Shown: positions 25,757 through 33,838, numbered from the stretch's first letter. The stretch is DNA of 64,000 nucleotides from Pseudomonadota bacterium (GCA_018241185.1 JAFEEH010000198.1:20789-84788), one strand, 5' to 3'. The notes: generated by a model not told the origin, from the sequence alone. Made by a program: numbers and translations.

Positions 25757-25797
25757 TCTTCGTGGCAGGCTCTGCCTGGTGGATATTTCGTAAGTAG
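25723..25797 (+). CDS. Possible 24-residue single-span membrane peptide
   Basis: The reading frame starts ATG-GAA-TTC and has a GGAG motif 8 bases upstream. The peptide has a Glu at position 2, then a continuous hydrophobic stretch (residues 4-21) with a Trp-Trp near the end, and finishes in Arg-Lys, the positive-inside signature. It overlaps the bfd 3' end by 34 bases and precedes tonB by 63 bp. It is too short for usual gene finding; expression is unproven and no family is recognised. Confidence 0.4.
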   Translation: MEFVSAIAGSLIFVAGSAWWIFRK

Positions 25798-25860
25798 CGC
25801 GCTGCGGCCTGCGCCGCGCCCCGCGTGCGCATGCATGCGGCGGCCTGACCTTGGTGGATC

Positions 25861-26571
25861 GTGTCCAGTCGTTTTTCGTCTTCCCCCCCCTCCTCGCCCC
25901 TGGGCCTGTCGCGTACCGCGGTGATCGCGGGCGGTGTCATCCTGTTCCACGCCGCGGCGCTGTGGGCCCTGCAGAGCGGCCTGCTGCGCAAGGCGGCCGA
26001 AGTGGTCGTGCCGGTGGAACTGCTGGCGCAGATCATCGAGCCGCCTCGGCCCGCACCGCCGCCGCCCCCTCCGCCGCCGCCGCCCGCGCCGCCGAAGAAG
26101 GAGGTCGTCAAGCCGCCGCCCCGGCCGCAGGCCGTGCGCGAGACGCGGCCGACGCCACCGCCGCCGAATGCGCCGACGGGCGTGGTGGAGCCGCCACCGC
26201 CAGCCCCGCCCGCGCCCGCGACGCCGCCCGCACCACCCGCGCCTCCGGCTCCTCCGCCGGCCCCGCCTGCCGCCCCCGCGCAGAAGGAACTGACCGGCGC
26301 GCAGGCGCAGTGGCTGGTGAAGCCGCCCCTCGTATTCCCGGCCATGAGCAAGCGGCTCGGCGAATCGGGCACGGTGGTCGTGCGCATCATTTTCGATTCC
26401 GAAGGCAACGCCAAGCGTGCCACCGTCGTCACCTCGAGCGGTTACGAGCGGCTCGATGTCGCGGGCCGCGAAGCGGCCTTGCGCTCGCGCATCGCGATCA
26501 ACCTGCCCGCGGGCACGCCACGTTCGCCGGAATATGCCTACACCGCGCCGCTGGCCTTCGTCCTGAACTGA
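25861..26571 (+). CDS. tonB: Energy transducer TonB
   Basis: This 236-residue protein spans the periplasm to energise outer-membrane receptors. It has an N-terminal membrane anchor (about 20-40, VIAGGVILFHAAALWAL, with the helix His used in ExbB/D coupling), a long proline-rich periplasmic stretch (about 60-145 with runs of Pro and Lys-Pro-Pro) and the C-terminal TonB domain (SGTVVVRIIFDSEGNA, TSSGYERLDVAGREAAL). It begins with GTG. exbB follows 19 bp after, exbD after that: a standard TonB operon in the iron island. Confidence 0.94.
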   Translation: MSSRFSSSPPSSPLGLSRTAVIAGGVILFHAAALWALQSGLLRKAAEVVVPVELLAQIIEPPRPAPPPPPPPPPPAPPKKEVVKPPPRPQAVRETRPTPPPPNAPTGVVEPPPPAPPAPATPPAPPAPPAPPPAPPAAPAQKELTGAQAQWLVKPPLVFPAMSKRLGESGTVVVRIIFDSEGNAKRATVVTSSGYERLDVAGREAALRSRIAINLPAGTPRSPEYAYTAPLAFVLN

Positions 26572-26590
26572 TTTTTTTCTTGGAGCACTT

Positions 26591-27304
26591 ATGGATTCCC
26601 AATTCGGCTTGATGCACGTCTGGCAGCAGGGCGACTTCGTCACCAAGGCGGTGGCCATCCTCCTGGTGGGCATGTCGCTCGCCTCGTGGATCGTCATCCT
26701 CGTGAAGGCTTTCGACATCGTGCGCTACAAGCGCATGGCCCGACGCTCCGGCGACTTCTGGCACAGCGAGGACTTCGCCACCGCGCTCGACAAGCTGGGC
26801 AAGGACGACACCAACCCCTTCCGCGTGCTGGCGCTGGAAGGCCGCGAGGCTGCCGCGCACCACCGCAACACCAAGGCGCACCTGCACGACGCGCTCGACG
26901 TGAGCGACTGGATCACCCGCGCGCTGCGCAACACCATCGACGAGTTCACGGCACGGCTGCAGACCGGGCTCGCCATCCTGGCATCGGTGGGCTCCACCGC
27001 CCCGTTCATCGGCCTCTTCGGCACCGTGTGGGGCATCTATCACGCACTGATGAGCATCGGCTCGGCCGGCCAGGCGACCATCGACAAGGTGGCCGGCCCC
27101 ATCGGCGAGGCGCTGATCATGACGGCACTCGGCCTGGCCGTCGCCATTCCTGCGGTGCTGGGCTACAACGCGCTCGTGCGCGGCAACAAGTTCGTGCTGA
27201 CCAAGCTCAACAGCTTCGCGCACGACCTGCACGCGTACTTCGTGACGGGCGCCCGCGTCCAGGCCGGCGGCGAGTCGACGGTGGTCGCGCTGAAGAAGGG
27301 CTAA
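26591..27304 (+). CDS. exbB: ExbB proton-channel subunit (MotA/TolQ/ExbB family)
   Basis: This 237-residue inner-membrane protein has a first membrane segment at about 17-38 and two more near 130-155 and 175-195, with the conserved LASVGSTAPFIGLFGTVWGI and GEALIMTALGLAVAIPAV motifs that line the proton path. It works with ExbD and TonB. It is 19 bp after tonB with a GGAG site. There is no signal peptide, as in the shorter ExbB form. Confidence 0.95.
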   Translation: MDSQFGLMHVWQQGDFVTKAVAILLVGMSLASWIVILVKAFDIVRYKRMARRSGDFWHSEDFATALDKLGKDDTNPFRVLALEGREAAAHHRNTKAHLHDALDVSDWITRALRNTIDEFTARLQTGLAILASVGSTAPFIGLFGTVWGIYHALMSIGSAGQATIDKVAGPIGEALIMTALGLAVAIPAVLGYNALVRGNKFVLTKLNSFAHDLHAYFVTGARVQAGGESTVVALKKG

Positions 27305-27337
27305 AGACATGCGCCCCCAAGCTCACATCCATTCGCT

Positions 27338-27385
27338 GCCTCCCGAGGGGGCACATGCCTTCCCAGAGGCGGCTCGTCGGGAGGC
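27338..27385 (+). other. Intergenic hairpin covering the exbD ribosome-binding site
   Basis: GCCTCCCGA (27338-27346) is perfectly complementary to TCGGGAGGC (27377-27385), and the right arm contains GGGAGG, the only good ribosome-binding site for the exbD start at 27393. A 30-base loop separates the arms. No T tail follows, so a translational effect is more likely than termination. Confidence 0.55.
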
Positions 27386-27392
27386 ATGACCC

Positions 27393-27806
27393 ATGGCCTT
27401 CGGTACCCAGGACGAACCCGATGACGTGATGAACGAGATCAACATGACGCCGCTGGTCGACGTGATGCTGGTGCTCCTCATCATCTTCATCATCACCGTG
27501 CCGGTGATGAAGCACGCCGTGAACATCGACCTGCCGCGCGAAACCACGCAGCGGGAAGAGACCAAGCCCGAGACGATCTCGCTGAGCGTCGACGCCGACG
27601 GCAGCTACTACTGGAACCAGGAAAAGATCGACGACGCCACGCTGGAGTCGCGCCTGGCCGCGGCGGGCGCCCAGCAGCAGCCGCCGGAATTGCACATCCG
27701 AGCCGACAAGGCCGTGCGCTACGAACGCGTGGCAGGCGCCATGGCCGCCGCGACACGTGCGGGGGTGCACAAGATCGGCTTCATCAACGACCCGACGAAG
27801 AACTGA
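27393..27806 (+). CDS. exbD: ExbD biopolymer transport protein
   Basis: This 137-residue protein has one membrane helix with the essential proton-carrying Asp in MTPLVDVMLVLLIIFIIT (the D of VDVM), followed by a periplasmic domain with DADGSYYWNQEKI and LHIRADKAVRYERVAGAM. It completes the TonB-ExbB-ExbD complex. The 88-bp gap after exbB contains a hairpin that would hide its ribosome-binding site and may help set the ExbB:ExbD ratio. Confidence 0.95.
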   Translation: MAFGTQDEPDDVMNEINMTPLVDVMLVLLIIFIITVPVMKHAVNIDLPRETTQREETKPETISLSVDADGSYYWNQEKIDDATLESRLAAAGAQQQPPELHIRADKAVRYERVAGAMAAATRAGVHKIGFINDPTKN

Positions 27807-27848
27807 CGGCGGCACACAAAAAAATGCATCGCGGCGATTGACTTCTTA

Positions 27849-27867
27849 TTGCGAATCATTATCATTT
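27849..27867. promoter_or_regulatory. Fur box upstream of hemP
   Basis: TTGCGAATCATTATCATTT is close to the 19-base Fur consensus (GATAATGATAATCATTATC) and lies 29 bp before the hemP start. It is the best of the three Fur-box candidates in the island. Confidence 0.8.
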
Positions 27868-27895
27868 GATCATCGCCTTCCAGAAGGACTCTCCC

Positions 27896-28114
27896 ATGCA
27901 AGCCACCCCGACCGCCTTCAAAGTTCTGAGCCATCCTTCGCTGGACCAAGCCGGCGGCGGCACGGCCACCGCCACGGCCTCCAGCGTGCATCCCGCCCAT
28001 TTGGTCCAGAGCAACGAGTTGCTCAAGGGCCAGAAGACCATCGGCATCATGCACAACGGCTCGCTCTACCGTCTGCAGGCCACCAAACTCGGCAAGCTGA
28101 TCCTCACCAAGTAA
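27896..28114 (+). CDS. hemP: Hemin uptake protein HemP
   Basis: This 72-residue protein ends with the HemP core: S-x-x-L-L-K-G, then IGIMHNGSLYRLQATKLGKLILTK, with the invariant HNG-x-x-Y-x-L and GKLILTK. HemP members are small proteins induced under iron limitation; in some betaproteobacteria they are required for haem uptake gene expression. The N-terminal 35 residues are Ala/Thr-rich and variable. It has a CAGAAGGACT ribosome-binding region and a Fur box close upstream. No haem receptor follows; two terminators do. Confidence 0.88.
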   Translation: MQATPTAFKVLSHPSLDQAGGGTATATASSVHPAHLVQSNELLKGQKTIGIMHNGSLYRLQATKLGKLILTK

Positions 28115-28149
28115 AGGATCGGCGCCCCTCGCAAGTTTCATCGTGGGGC

Positions 28150-28184
28150 GACTCGAGGAGATCACTCTCCGAGGGTCGTTTTTG
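28150..28184 (+). terminator. Imperfect terminator after hemP
   Basis: GACTCGAGGAGA pairs imperfectly with TCTCCGAGGGTC across a TCAC loop, followed by GTTTTT. It lies 36 bp after the hemP stop. Confidence 0.5.
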
Positions 28185-28246
28185 GCTAGCCACGGTTCTC
28201 CCAGCCAAGCCCTTTTTTTCCACGCTGCAACGCTTCCAGAAAGAAC

Positions 28247-28273
28247 AAAGCCGGCCCTCGAGGCCGGCTTTTT
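28247..28273. terminator. Bidirectional terminator between hemP and the GlcG-like gene
   Basis: AAAGCCGGCC and GGCCGGCTTT form a perfect 10-bp stem with a CTCGA loop and T5 on the plus side. It separates two convergent genes and can end both transcripts. Confidence 0.85.
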
Positions 28274-28295
28274 CATGGACGAAGCATCCGCGCGT

Positions 28296-28703
28296 TCAGA
28301 GCCCGAGCGCGGCGATGCCCGCCTTGGCGATCTGTGCGTCCTCGTTGGACTTCACGCCGCTTACGCCCACGGCACCGATGACCTGGCCGTCCTTCACGAT
28401 CGGCACCCCGCCCTCGAGCATGCCCTTGACGGCCGGCGCCGTGAGGAAGGCCGTGCGGCCGCCGTTGATGACGTCTTCGTAGCCCTTGCTCTCACGACGG
28501 CCCAGGGCCGCGGTGTGCGCCTTGGCGGGCGCGATGTGCGAGGACAGCGCGGCGGCGCCATCCAGGCGCTGCAGCCACAGCAGGTGCCCGGCGTCGTCGC
28601 TGATGGCGATGGTCACGGCCCAATTGTTCTTCAGCGCTTCGGCTTCCGCAGCGGCGGCGATGCGCTTGACGTCGTCGAGTTCGAGGTAGTGCTTGGTCTT
28701 CAT
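28296..28703 (-). CDS. GlcG/HbpS family haem-binding-type protein
   Basis: This 135-residue protein has the GlcG/DUF336 fold pattern: LDDVKRIAAAAEAEALKNNW, then VTIAISDDAGHLLWLQRLDGA, HIAPAKAHTA and the Gly-rich GGVPIVKDGQVIGAVGVSG. Relatives include HbpS, which binds haem, and GlcG beside glycolate oxidase. There is no signal peptide, so it is cytoplasmic. Position next to hemP and the iron island makes haem or cofactor binding plausible, but the family is broad. Confidence 0.85.
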   Translation of the reverse strand: MKTKHYLELDDVKRIAAAAEAEALKNNWAVTIAISDDAGHLLWLQRLDGAAALSSHIAPAKAHTAALGRRESKGYEDVINGGRTAFLTAPAVKGMLEGGVPIVKDGQVIGAVGVSGVKSNEDAQIAKAGIAALGL

Positions 28704-28906
28704 GGTGTCGGTGCTGCGAGCGCAAAATGTCGAGCATAGCGCCCGTCGCGCGCCTTTGCGTCGGTGCCATGCAGGGCCCAGGGTGGGCTTGCTGCGCGCG
28801 CGGTTTCTCCGGGGGCCCTCTTGCAGCCTTCTAGAATCCGCCCCATCTGTCCCCAGTGCCTCCGCACCCGCGTTGCGCAGCCCGCCCTTTTCCAGGAGTT
28901 CCTGCC

Positions 28907-29608
28907 ATGACCGATCGCGCCGACACCTTCGAATCTCCCGTCGCCTATGGCCAGACGCTGCCGCAGGCCGAACGGCAGCGCGTGCTTCGCAACACCTACT
29001 GGCTGCTGGCCCTGAGCCTGCTCCCCACCGTGCTGGGTGCCTGGCTGGGCGTGGCCACCGGCATCACGCGGTCGCTGACTGGCGGGCTCGGCCTGGTGGT
29101 GTTCATGCTGGGCGCCTTCGGCTTCATGTTCGCGATCGAGAAGACCAAGAACTCGGCCGCCGGCGTGCCGGTGCTGCTGGGCTTCACCTTCTTCATGGGC
29201 CTGATGCTGTCGCGCCTGATCGCGATGGTGCTGGGTTTCAAGAACGGCCCCGAGCTGGTGATGACCGCCTTCGGGGGCACGGCCGGCGTGTTCTTCGTGA
29301 TGGCCTCGCTGGCCACCGTCATCAAGCGCGACCTGTCGGGCATGGGCAAGTTCCTGTTCGTCGGCGTGCTCGTGCTCTTCATCGGATCGATCATCAATGT
29401 CTTCGTCGGCTCGACGGCCGGGATGCTCGCGATCTCGGTGGCGGCCATCGGCATCTTCTCGGCCTACATGCTGTACGACCTGAAGCAGATCATCGACGGC
29501 GGCGAGACCAACTACATCAGCGCCACGCTGGCGCTTTACCTGGATCTGTTCAACGTGTTCCAGAGCCTGCTGGCCCTGCTGGGGATCTTCGGCGGCGAAC
29601 GGGACTGA
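28907..29608 (+). CDS. Bax inhibitor-1/YccA family membrane protein
   Basis: This 233-residue inner-membrane protein shows seven hydrophobic segments (starting near 30 with LLALSLLPTVLGAWLG) and the C-terminal LYDLKQIIDGGETNYISATLALYLDLFNVF signature with two key acidic residues of BI-1 calcium-leak/pH-sensing proteins. In E. coli YccA modulates FtsH proteolysis. The start at 28907 follows CCAGGAGTTCC. A strong 16-bp-stem terminator lies at 29623. Confidence 0.92.
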   Translation: MTDRADTFESPVAYGQTLPQAERQRVLRNTYWLLALSLLPTVLGAWLGVATGITRSLTGGLGLVVFMLGAFGFMFAIEKTKNSAAGVPVLLGFTFFMGLMLSRLIAMVLGFKNGPELVMTAFGGTAGVFFVMASLATVIKRDLSGMGKFLFVGVLVLFIGSIINVFVGSTAGMLAISVAAIGIFSAYMLYDLKQIIDGGETNYISATLALYLDLFNVFQSLLALLGIFGGERD

Positions 29609-29622
29609 AAGACACTTTGCCG

Positions 29623-29657
29623 AAACGACAAGGGGGCCGCTGGCCCCCTTGTCGTTT
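29623..29657. terminator. Strong bidirectional terminator after the BI-1 gene
   Basis: A perfect 16-bp stem (AAACGACAAGGGGGCC with its complement) closes a 3-base GCT loop; the arms begin and end in AAA/TTT. It stands between the convergent BI-1 and rlmD genes. Confidence 0.85.
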
Positions 29658-29688
29658 CTGGCTTCGCCGCGCATGGACGGCAGGCTGC

Positions 29689-31137
29689 TCAGGTGCCGCG
29701 CTCGAACACGGCAATCGACTCCACGTGCGCCGTGTGCGGGAACATGTTGATCGCCCCTGCCAGCGTGCAGCGATAGCCCGCCTGATGCACCAGCAGCCCC
29801 GCGTCGCGCGCCAGGGTCGAGGGGTTGCAGCTCACGTAGACGATACGGCGCGGCGCGGTCCAGCCTCCCGTGCGCAACTCGGGTTGCTGCTCCAGCTCGG
29901 CCAGCGCCTTGGCCAGCGCAAAGGCGCCCTCGCGCGGCGGGTCGACCAGCCAGCGGTCGGCGCGGCCGTCGGCCACAAGCATCCCGGGCGTCATCTCGAA
30001 GAGGTTGCGCGCTACAAAATTCGTAGCTGCCAGCGCCCGTCCCGCGGGCGTTTCGGCCCGATTTCGTTCGAAGTTCTGCTGGGCACGCGCCACGAGCACC
30101 TCGCTGCCCTCGATGCCCAGCACCTCAGCCGCCTGTGTCGCCAGCGGCAGCGTGAAGTTGCCGAGGCCGCAGAACCAGTCGATCACGCGCTCGCCAGCCT
30201 GCACGTCCAGCAGCCGCAGCGCGCGCGAGACCAGCACGCGGTTGATGTGCGGGTTGACCTGCGTGAAGTCGGTCGGCTTGAAGGGCATCGTGACGCCGAA
30301 GTCCGGCAGTTCGTAGGCGAGCTGCGGGCCACCCTCTTCCAGCCGATGCACGGTGTCGGGCCCCTTCGGCTGCAGCCACCATTGGACGCCGGCATGCGCG
30401 GCCGCGAAGTCCTTCAGGCGCTGCGCGTCGGCACCGCTCAGCGGCTCCAGGTGACGCAGCACGAGGGCGATCACGCCGAGCTGCGTGGTGCCCGGCGCGT
30501 CGCCGCAGGCCACCTCGATCTGCGGGCAGGTCTGGCGCGCGTCGAGCGAGTCGATCAACCGGCGCAGCGGCACCAGCATGTCGCTCACGGTGCGCGGCAG
30601 CACGGGGCACACGGTCATGTCGGCCACGTAGCGGCTCTTGCGCTCGTGGAAGCCGATCAGCGTCGTGCCCTTTTTCTCCACGTAGCGCACCGACAGCCGC
30701 GCACGGTAGCGGTAGTGCCAGCTCGGGCCCTCGAGCGGGCGCAGCAGCGTCTCGGGCTTGACCTTGCCCAGGTGCCACAGGTTGTCTTCCAGCGCACGCT
30801 GCTTCACGGCGACCTGCGCCGCCGCGTCCAGGTGCTGCATCTTGCAACCGCCGCAGGCACCGGCATGCAGGCCGAAATGCGGGCAACCCGGCCTCACTCG
30901 CTGCGAAGACTCGCGGCGCAGCGCCGACAGCGTGCCCTGCTCCCAGTTGTTCTTCTTGCGATGTACGTTCACGCGCACCTGCTCGAAGGGCAGTGCGCCG
31001 TCGATGAACACCACCTTCCCGTCGGGCCGGTGGGCAACGCCCTGCGCGTCGAGGTCGATCGATTCGACGGTCAGCCAACCATCGTCGGAGGGTGGCGTCT
31101 CGGGCGCCGCTGTGTCGTTCTGGGTCGAATCCGTCAT
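29689..31137 (-). CDS. rlmD: 23S rRNA (uracil-5)-methyltransferase RlmD
   Basis: This 482-residue enzyme methylates U1939 of 23S rRNA. It has a TRAM-like N-terminal domain ([15 protein letters not shown]), the [4Fe-4S] cysteines ([18 protein letters not shown] plus C in MTVCPVLP), the SAM site [14 protein letters not shown], and the catalytic Cys in [15 protein letters not shown] at 31137 is preferred because homology starts shortly after; an upstream ATG at 31206 would reach a repeat copy. Oddity: residues around [20 protein letters not shown] come from repeat copy 5, an apparent in-frame insertion in the methyltransferase fold. Confidence 0.92.
   Translation of the reverse strand: MTDSTQNDTAAPETPPSDDGWLTVESIDLDAQGVAHRPDGKVVFIDGALPFEQVRVNVHRKKNNWEQGTLSALRRESSQRVRPGCPHFGLHAGACGGCKMQHLDAAAQVAVKQRALEDNLWHLGKVKPETLLRPLEGPSWHYRYRARLSVRYVEKKGTTLIGFHERKSRYVADMTVCPVLPRTVSDMLVPLRRLIDSLDARQTCPQIEVACGDAPGTTQLGVIALVLRHLEPLSGADAQRLKDFAAAHAGVQWWLQPKGPDTVHRLEEGGPQLAYELPDFGVTMPFKPTDFTQVNPHINRVLVSRALRLLDVQAGERVIDWFCGLGNFTLPLATQAAEVLGIEGSEVLVARAQQNFERNRAETPAGRALAATNFVARNLFEMTPGMLVADGRADRWLVDPPREGAFALAKALAELEQQPELRTGGWTAPRRIVYVSCNPSTLARDAGLLVHQAGYRCTLAGAINMFPHTAHVESIAVFERGT
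30011..30072 (+). repeat. Dispersed repeat, copy 5, inside rlmD
   Basis: It starts GCTACAAAATTCGTAGC, contains the CAGCGCCCGT...GCGGGCG centre, and runs into GGCCCGATTTCGTTCGAA. It lies wholly inside the rlmD frame (opposite strand), where it encodes a loop between the SAM site and the conserved ARNLFE strand. Confidence 0.85.
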
Positions 31138-31215
31138 CGGGTGATTGTCGTTGGCCGGTGGTCCGCCCGAGGCCGACGGCGCCGGGTCACCCACGCCGCC
31201 CGGCATGCCGGAAAC

Positions 31216-31281
31216 GCTACGAAATCCATAGCTGCCTGCGCAAGCGGGACGGGCGCTGGAGGCCCATTTGGCTCATGAAAA
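31216..31281 (+). repeat. Dispersed repeat, copy 6
   Basis: It starts GCTACGAAATCCATAGC, then GCCTGCGCAAGCGGGACGGGCGC in the middle, and ends CCCATTTGGCTCATGAAAA. It lies between rlmD and nlpD. Confidence 0.88.
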
Positions 31282-31348
31282 ACAATGCCGAGCCGGCAAC
31301 ATGCGCCTGGCTCGGCAGGATGAATGCCGCGCCTGCGGCCGCTGCCGG

Positions 31349-32284
31349 TCAGCGCGCCGGCAGGTAGCGCGACGGATCGACGGGCTTGCCCTGGCGGCGG
31401 ATCTCGAAGTGCAGCTTGACGCGGTCGGCGTCGCTGCTGCCCATCTCGGCGATCTTCTGGCCCTTCTGCACCGACTGGTCTTCCTTCACCAGCAGGGTCT
31501 GGTTGTGGGCGTAGGCCGTGAGGTAGGTGTTGTTGTGCTTGAGGATGATGAGGTTGCCATAGCCGCGCAGGCCCGCGCCGGCGTAGACCACGCGACCGTC
31601 CGCCGCGGCGAGCACGGCATCGCCGGCCTTGCCGCCGATGTCCAGGCCCTTGTTCTTCACCTCGTCGAAGCCGGCGATGAGGCTGCCGTGGGCGGGCCAG
31701 ATCCAGCCCACGTCCTCGTCGCCCGACGCGGCAGCGGCGGGCGCCACCGACGAGGTGGTGACCGGTGGGGTCGGCTTCACGGCCGGTGCGCTGGCAGCTG
31801 CGGCCGGTGGCGTGGCCGCCGCAACTGCAGCCGCGGCGCTGGTGGCGGCAGGCGTGCCGCTCGCCGTCGACGGCGCGGTGGATGCCGGCGCCGCGGCAAC
31901 CGCACCCGCAGCCGGCGGAATCACGCGGAGCACTTGGCCGACCTCGATCAGGTCGGGGTTGTCGAGGTTGTTCCAGCGGGCGAGGTCGCGCCAGTTCTGG
32001 CTGGTTTCCGATGCGATGCGTCGGATGGTGTCGCCGGGCCGCACGGCGTAGTAGCCGGGCTTGCCGAGGTTCTCGACGCCCGGCAAGGGCTTTCCGTTGG
32101 CATCGGTGATGGGCAGGCCGTTGGGGCCGATGACCGGCCCTGCGGCGGCGGCCGGCGCCTGGCTCATGGTGCCGCGGTCCTCGACGGGCGCGGGCCCGCG
32201 CTTGGCGGTGCTGCAGCCCGCGACTGCCAGCACGAGCGCCAACGACGACCACACCAGCCAACGCCGGTTACCAAAACCCTGCAT
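31349..32284 (-). CDS. nlpD: NlpD-like lipoprotein (LysM + degenerate M23 peptidase)
   Basis: This 311-residue outer-membrane-type lipoprotein has a lipobox (VLAVAGCST), a LysM domain (about 75-120, GYYAVRPGDTIRRIASE), an Ala/Thr-rich linker and a C-terminal M23 domain. The catalytic His-x-x-x-Asp is replaced by NKGLDIGG, as in E. coli NlpD, which activates the amidase AmiC rather than cutting peptidoglycan itself. It is downstream of surE and pcm. In many proteobacteria rpoS follows nlpD; here rlmD follows instead. Confidence 0.93.
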   Translation of the reverse strand: MQGFGNRRWLVWSSLALVLAVAGCSTAKRGPAPVEDRGTMSQAPAAAAGPVIGPNGLPITDANGKPLPGVENLGKPGYYAVRPGDTIRRIASETSQNWRDLARWNNLDNPDLIEVGQVLRVIPPAAGAVAAAPASTAPSTASGTPAATSAAAAVAAATPPAAAASAPAVKPTPPVTTSSVAPAAAASGDEDVGWIWPAHGSLIAGFDEVKNKGLDIGGKAGDAVLAAADGRVVYAGAGLRGYGNLIILKHNNTYLTAYAHNQTLLVKEDQSVQKGQKIAEMGSSDADRVKLHFEIRRQGKPVDPSRYLPAR

Positions 32285-32295
32285 GTGTCTTTCCT

Positions 32296-33069
32296 TCAAG
32301 CAATCCCGGATTTTAGAGGGACAAAGTGCACGGCCTCAAGAACACGCCGCTCGATCCCACGGGCATTTTTATCAATGATGACAAGCGTTTGGCCGCCATT
32401 TGCAGAAACCGTCGGAGCTACGATGCGCCCGCCTACCGCCAGTTGCTCCACCCACTCCGCCGGCACCTCCTCGCCGCCCGCGGCCGCGATGATGCCGGCA
32501 TAGGGCGCGCCGCGCGCATAGCCGATGCGACCGTCGGCCAGCATCAGGTGCACGTTGGCCAGGCGGAAGGGCCGCAGGTTGGAACGGGCGCGCTCGTGCA
32601 GCCCGCGCAGGCGTTCGATGCTGTAGACCTCGCTTGCGACGTGGCTCAGCACCGCGGCCTGGTAGCCGCAGCCGGTGCCGATCTCCAGCACGCGACCGAG
32701 GCGCTCCTGCGGCTTGCCGGCCAGGGCCGGCGCGCCGAGCAGCAGTTCGATCATGCGGGCGACAACGTTCGGCTTGGAAATGGTCTGGCCCAGGCCGATC
32801 GGCAGGCTGGTGTCCTCGTAGGCCTGGTTGACGAGGGCGCTGTCGACGAAGCGATGCCGCTCCACGGTGCCCATGGCGCGCAGCACCCGCCCGTCAGCGA
32901 TGCCCTGCTGGGCCAGCTTCTGGACCATGCGCGCACGGATGGCTTCGGACGCCATCGACGGCGTGCTGCTGACCACCGGGCTGGCCGGCACGGCCGGCTG
33001 GCGGCCGCGCGTGACGGCCGACGCGGTGGGCGTGAGCTTGACCGGGAACGAGGGGCGCTGCTGGGCCAT
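32296..33069 (-). CDS. pcm: Protein-L-isoaspartate O-methyltransferase
   Basis: This 257-residue SAM-dependent enzyme repairs isoaspartyl residues in ageing proteins. It has a 40-residue Ser/Pro-rich N-terminal extension before the family domain (MVQKLAQQGIADGRVLRAMG, SLPIGLGQTISKPNVVARM, SAM motif VLEIGTGCGYQAAVLS). The stop is 11 bp before nlpD and the start is 4 bp after surE, so the three genes form one transcript. Confidence 0.95.
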   Translation of the reverse strand: MAQQRPSFPVKLTPTASAVTRGRQPAVPASPVVSSTPSMASEAIRARMVQKLAQQGIADGRVLRAMGTVERHRFVDSALVNQAYEDTSLPIGLGQTISKPNVVARMIELLLGAPALAGKPQERLGRVLEIGTGCGYQAAVLSHVASEVYSIERLRGLHERARSNLRPFRLANVHLMLADGRIGYARGAPYAGIIAAAGGEEVPAEWVEQLAVGGRIVAPTVSANGGQTLVIIDKNARGIERRVLEAVHFVPLKSGIA

Positions 33070-33073
33070 GCGC

Positions 33074-33838
33074 TCAGTCGGCCGCGTCGAGGCGGGCCAC
33101 GGCCTCGCCCCACTCGCCCAGGCGCGCGTGGTCGGTCAGGTCGATCTGCAAGGGCGTGAGGGCCACGTGGCCGGCTGCCGTCGCGTGAAAATCCGTGCCC
33201 TCACCGCTGTCCTTCGCGCCGCCGGCGCCGGCGATCCAGTACATGGTGTCGCCGCGCGGACTGTCCTGCGTGATGACCTTCTCGGCCGCGTGCCGGCGAC
33301 CGAGGCGGCAGACCTTGATCGGCTTGAGCTCTTCCACCGGCCGGTTGGGCACGTTGACGTTGAGCAGCCAGGCAGCGCCGCCGAGCATGCGCTCGCGCTC
33401 GATGCGCTGCACCAGCCGCTGCGCGACCTGCGCCGCGGCGTCCACGTGCGCCCAGCCCTTCTCCATCTGCGAGATGGCGATGGCCGGAATGCCGAAAAGA
33501 TAGGCTTCCATCGCCGCGCCGACAGTGCCCGAATAGATGGTGTCGTCGCCCATGTTGGCGCCGTTGTTGATGCCCGAGACCACGAGGTCCGGCCGGTAGT
33601 CCAGCAGGCCCTTGAGCGCGATGTGCACGCAGTCGGCGGGCGTGCCCGTTACATAGCGGAAGCCGTTGTGCGCCTGATGAACGTACAGCGGTGCGGACAG
33701 GGTCAGTGCGTTGGACTTGGCGCTGTTGTTGTGCTCCGGCGCGATCACCTCGACGTCGGCGATCTCGGCCAGCGCCTGCTGCAGTGCGACGATGCCGGGC
33801 GCCTGGTAGCCGTCGTCGTTGGAAATGAGGATCTTCAT
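33074..33838 (-). CDS. surE: 5'/3'-nucleotidase SurE
   Basis: This 254-residue stationary-phase survival nucleotidase has the metal-binding opening MKILISNDDGYQAPGI, then AP-E-H-N-N-S-A, and VSGINNGANMGDDTIYSGTVGAAMEA. It dephosphorylates nucleoside monophosphates. It begins the surE-pcm-nlpD operon. The 138-bp gap to the divergent quinone reductase gene has no strong promoter match that I can name. Confidence 0.96.
   Translation of the reverse strand: MKILISNDDGYQAPGIVALQQALAEIADVEVIAPEHNNSAKSNALTLSAPLYVHQAHNGFRYVTGTPADCVHIALKGLLDYRPDLVVSGINNGANMGDDTIYSGTVGAAMEAYLFGIPAIAISQMEKGWAHVDAAAQVAQRLVQRIERERMLGGAAWLLNVNVPNRPVEELKPIKVCRLGRRHAAEKVITQDSPRGDTMYWIAGAGGAKDSGEGTDFHATAAGHVALTPLQIDLTDHARLGEWGEAVARLDAAD

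Noticed and set aside
26040-26280. A CCG/CCC-rich tract that might be taken as a tandem repeat.
   Set aside because: It is the proline-rich periplasmic stretch of TonB, a normal feature of the gene.
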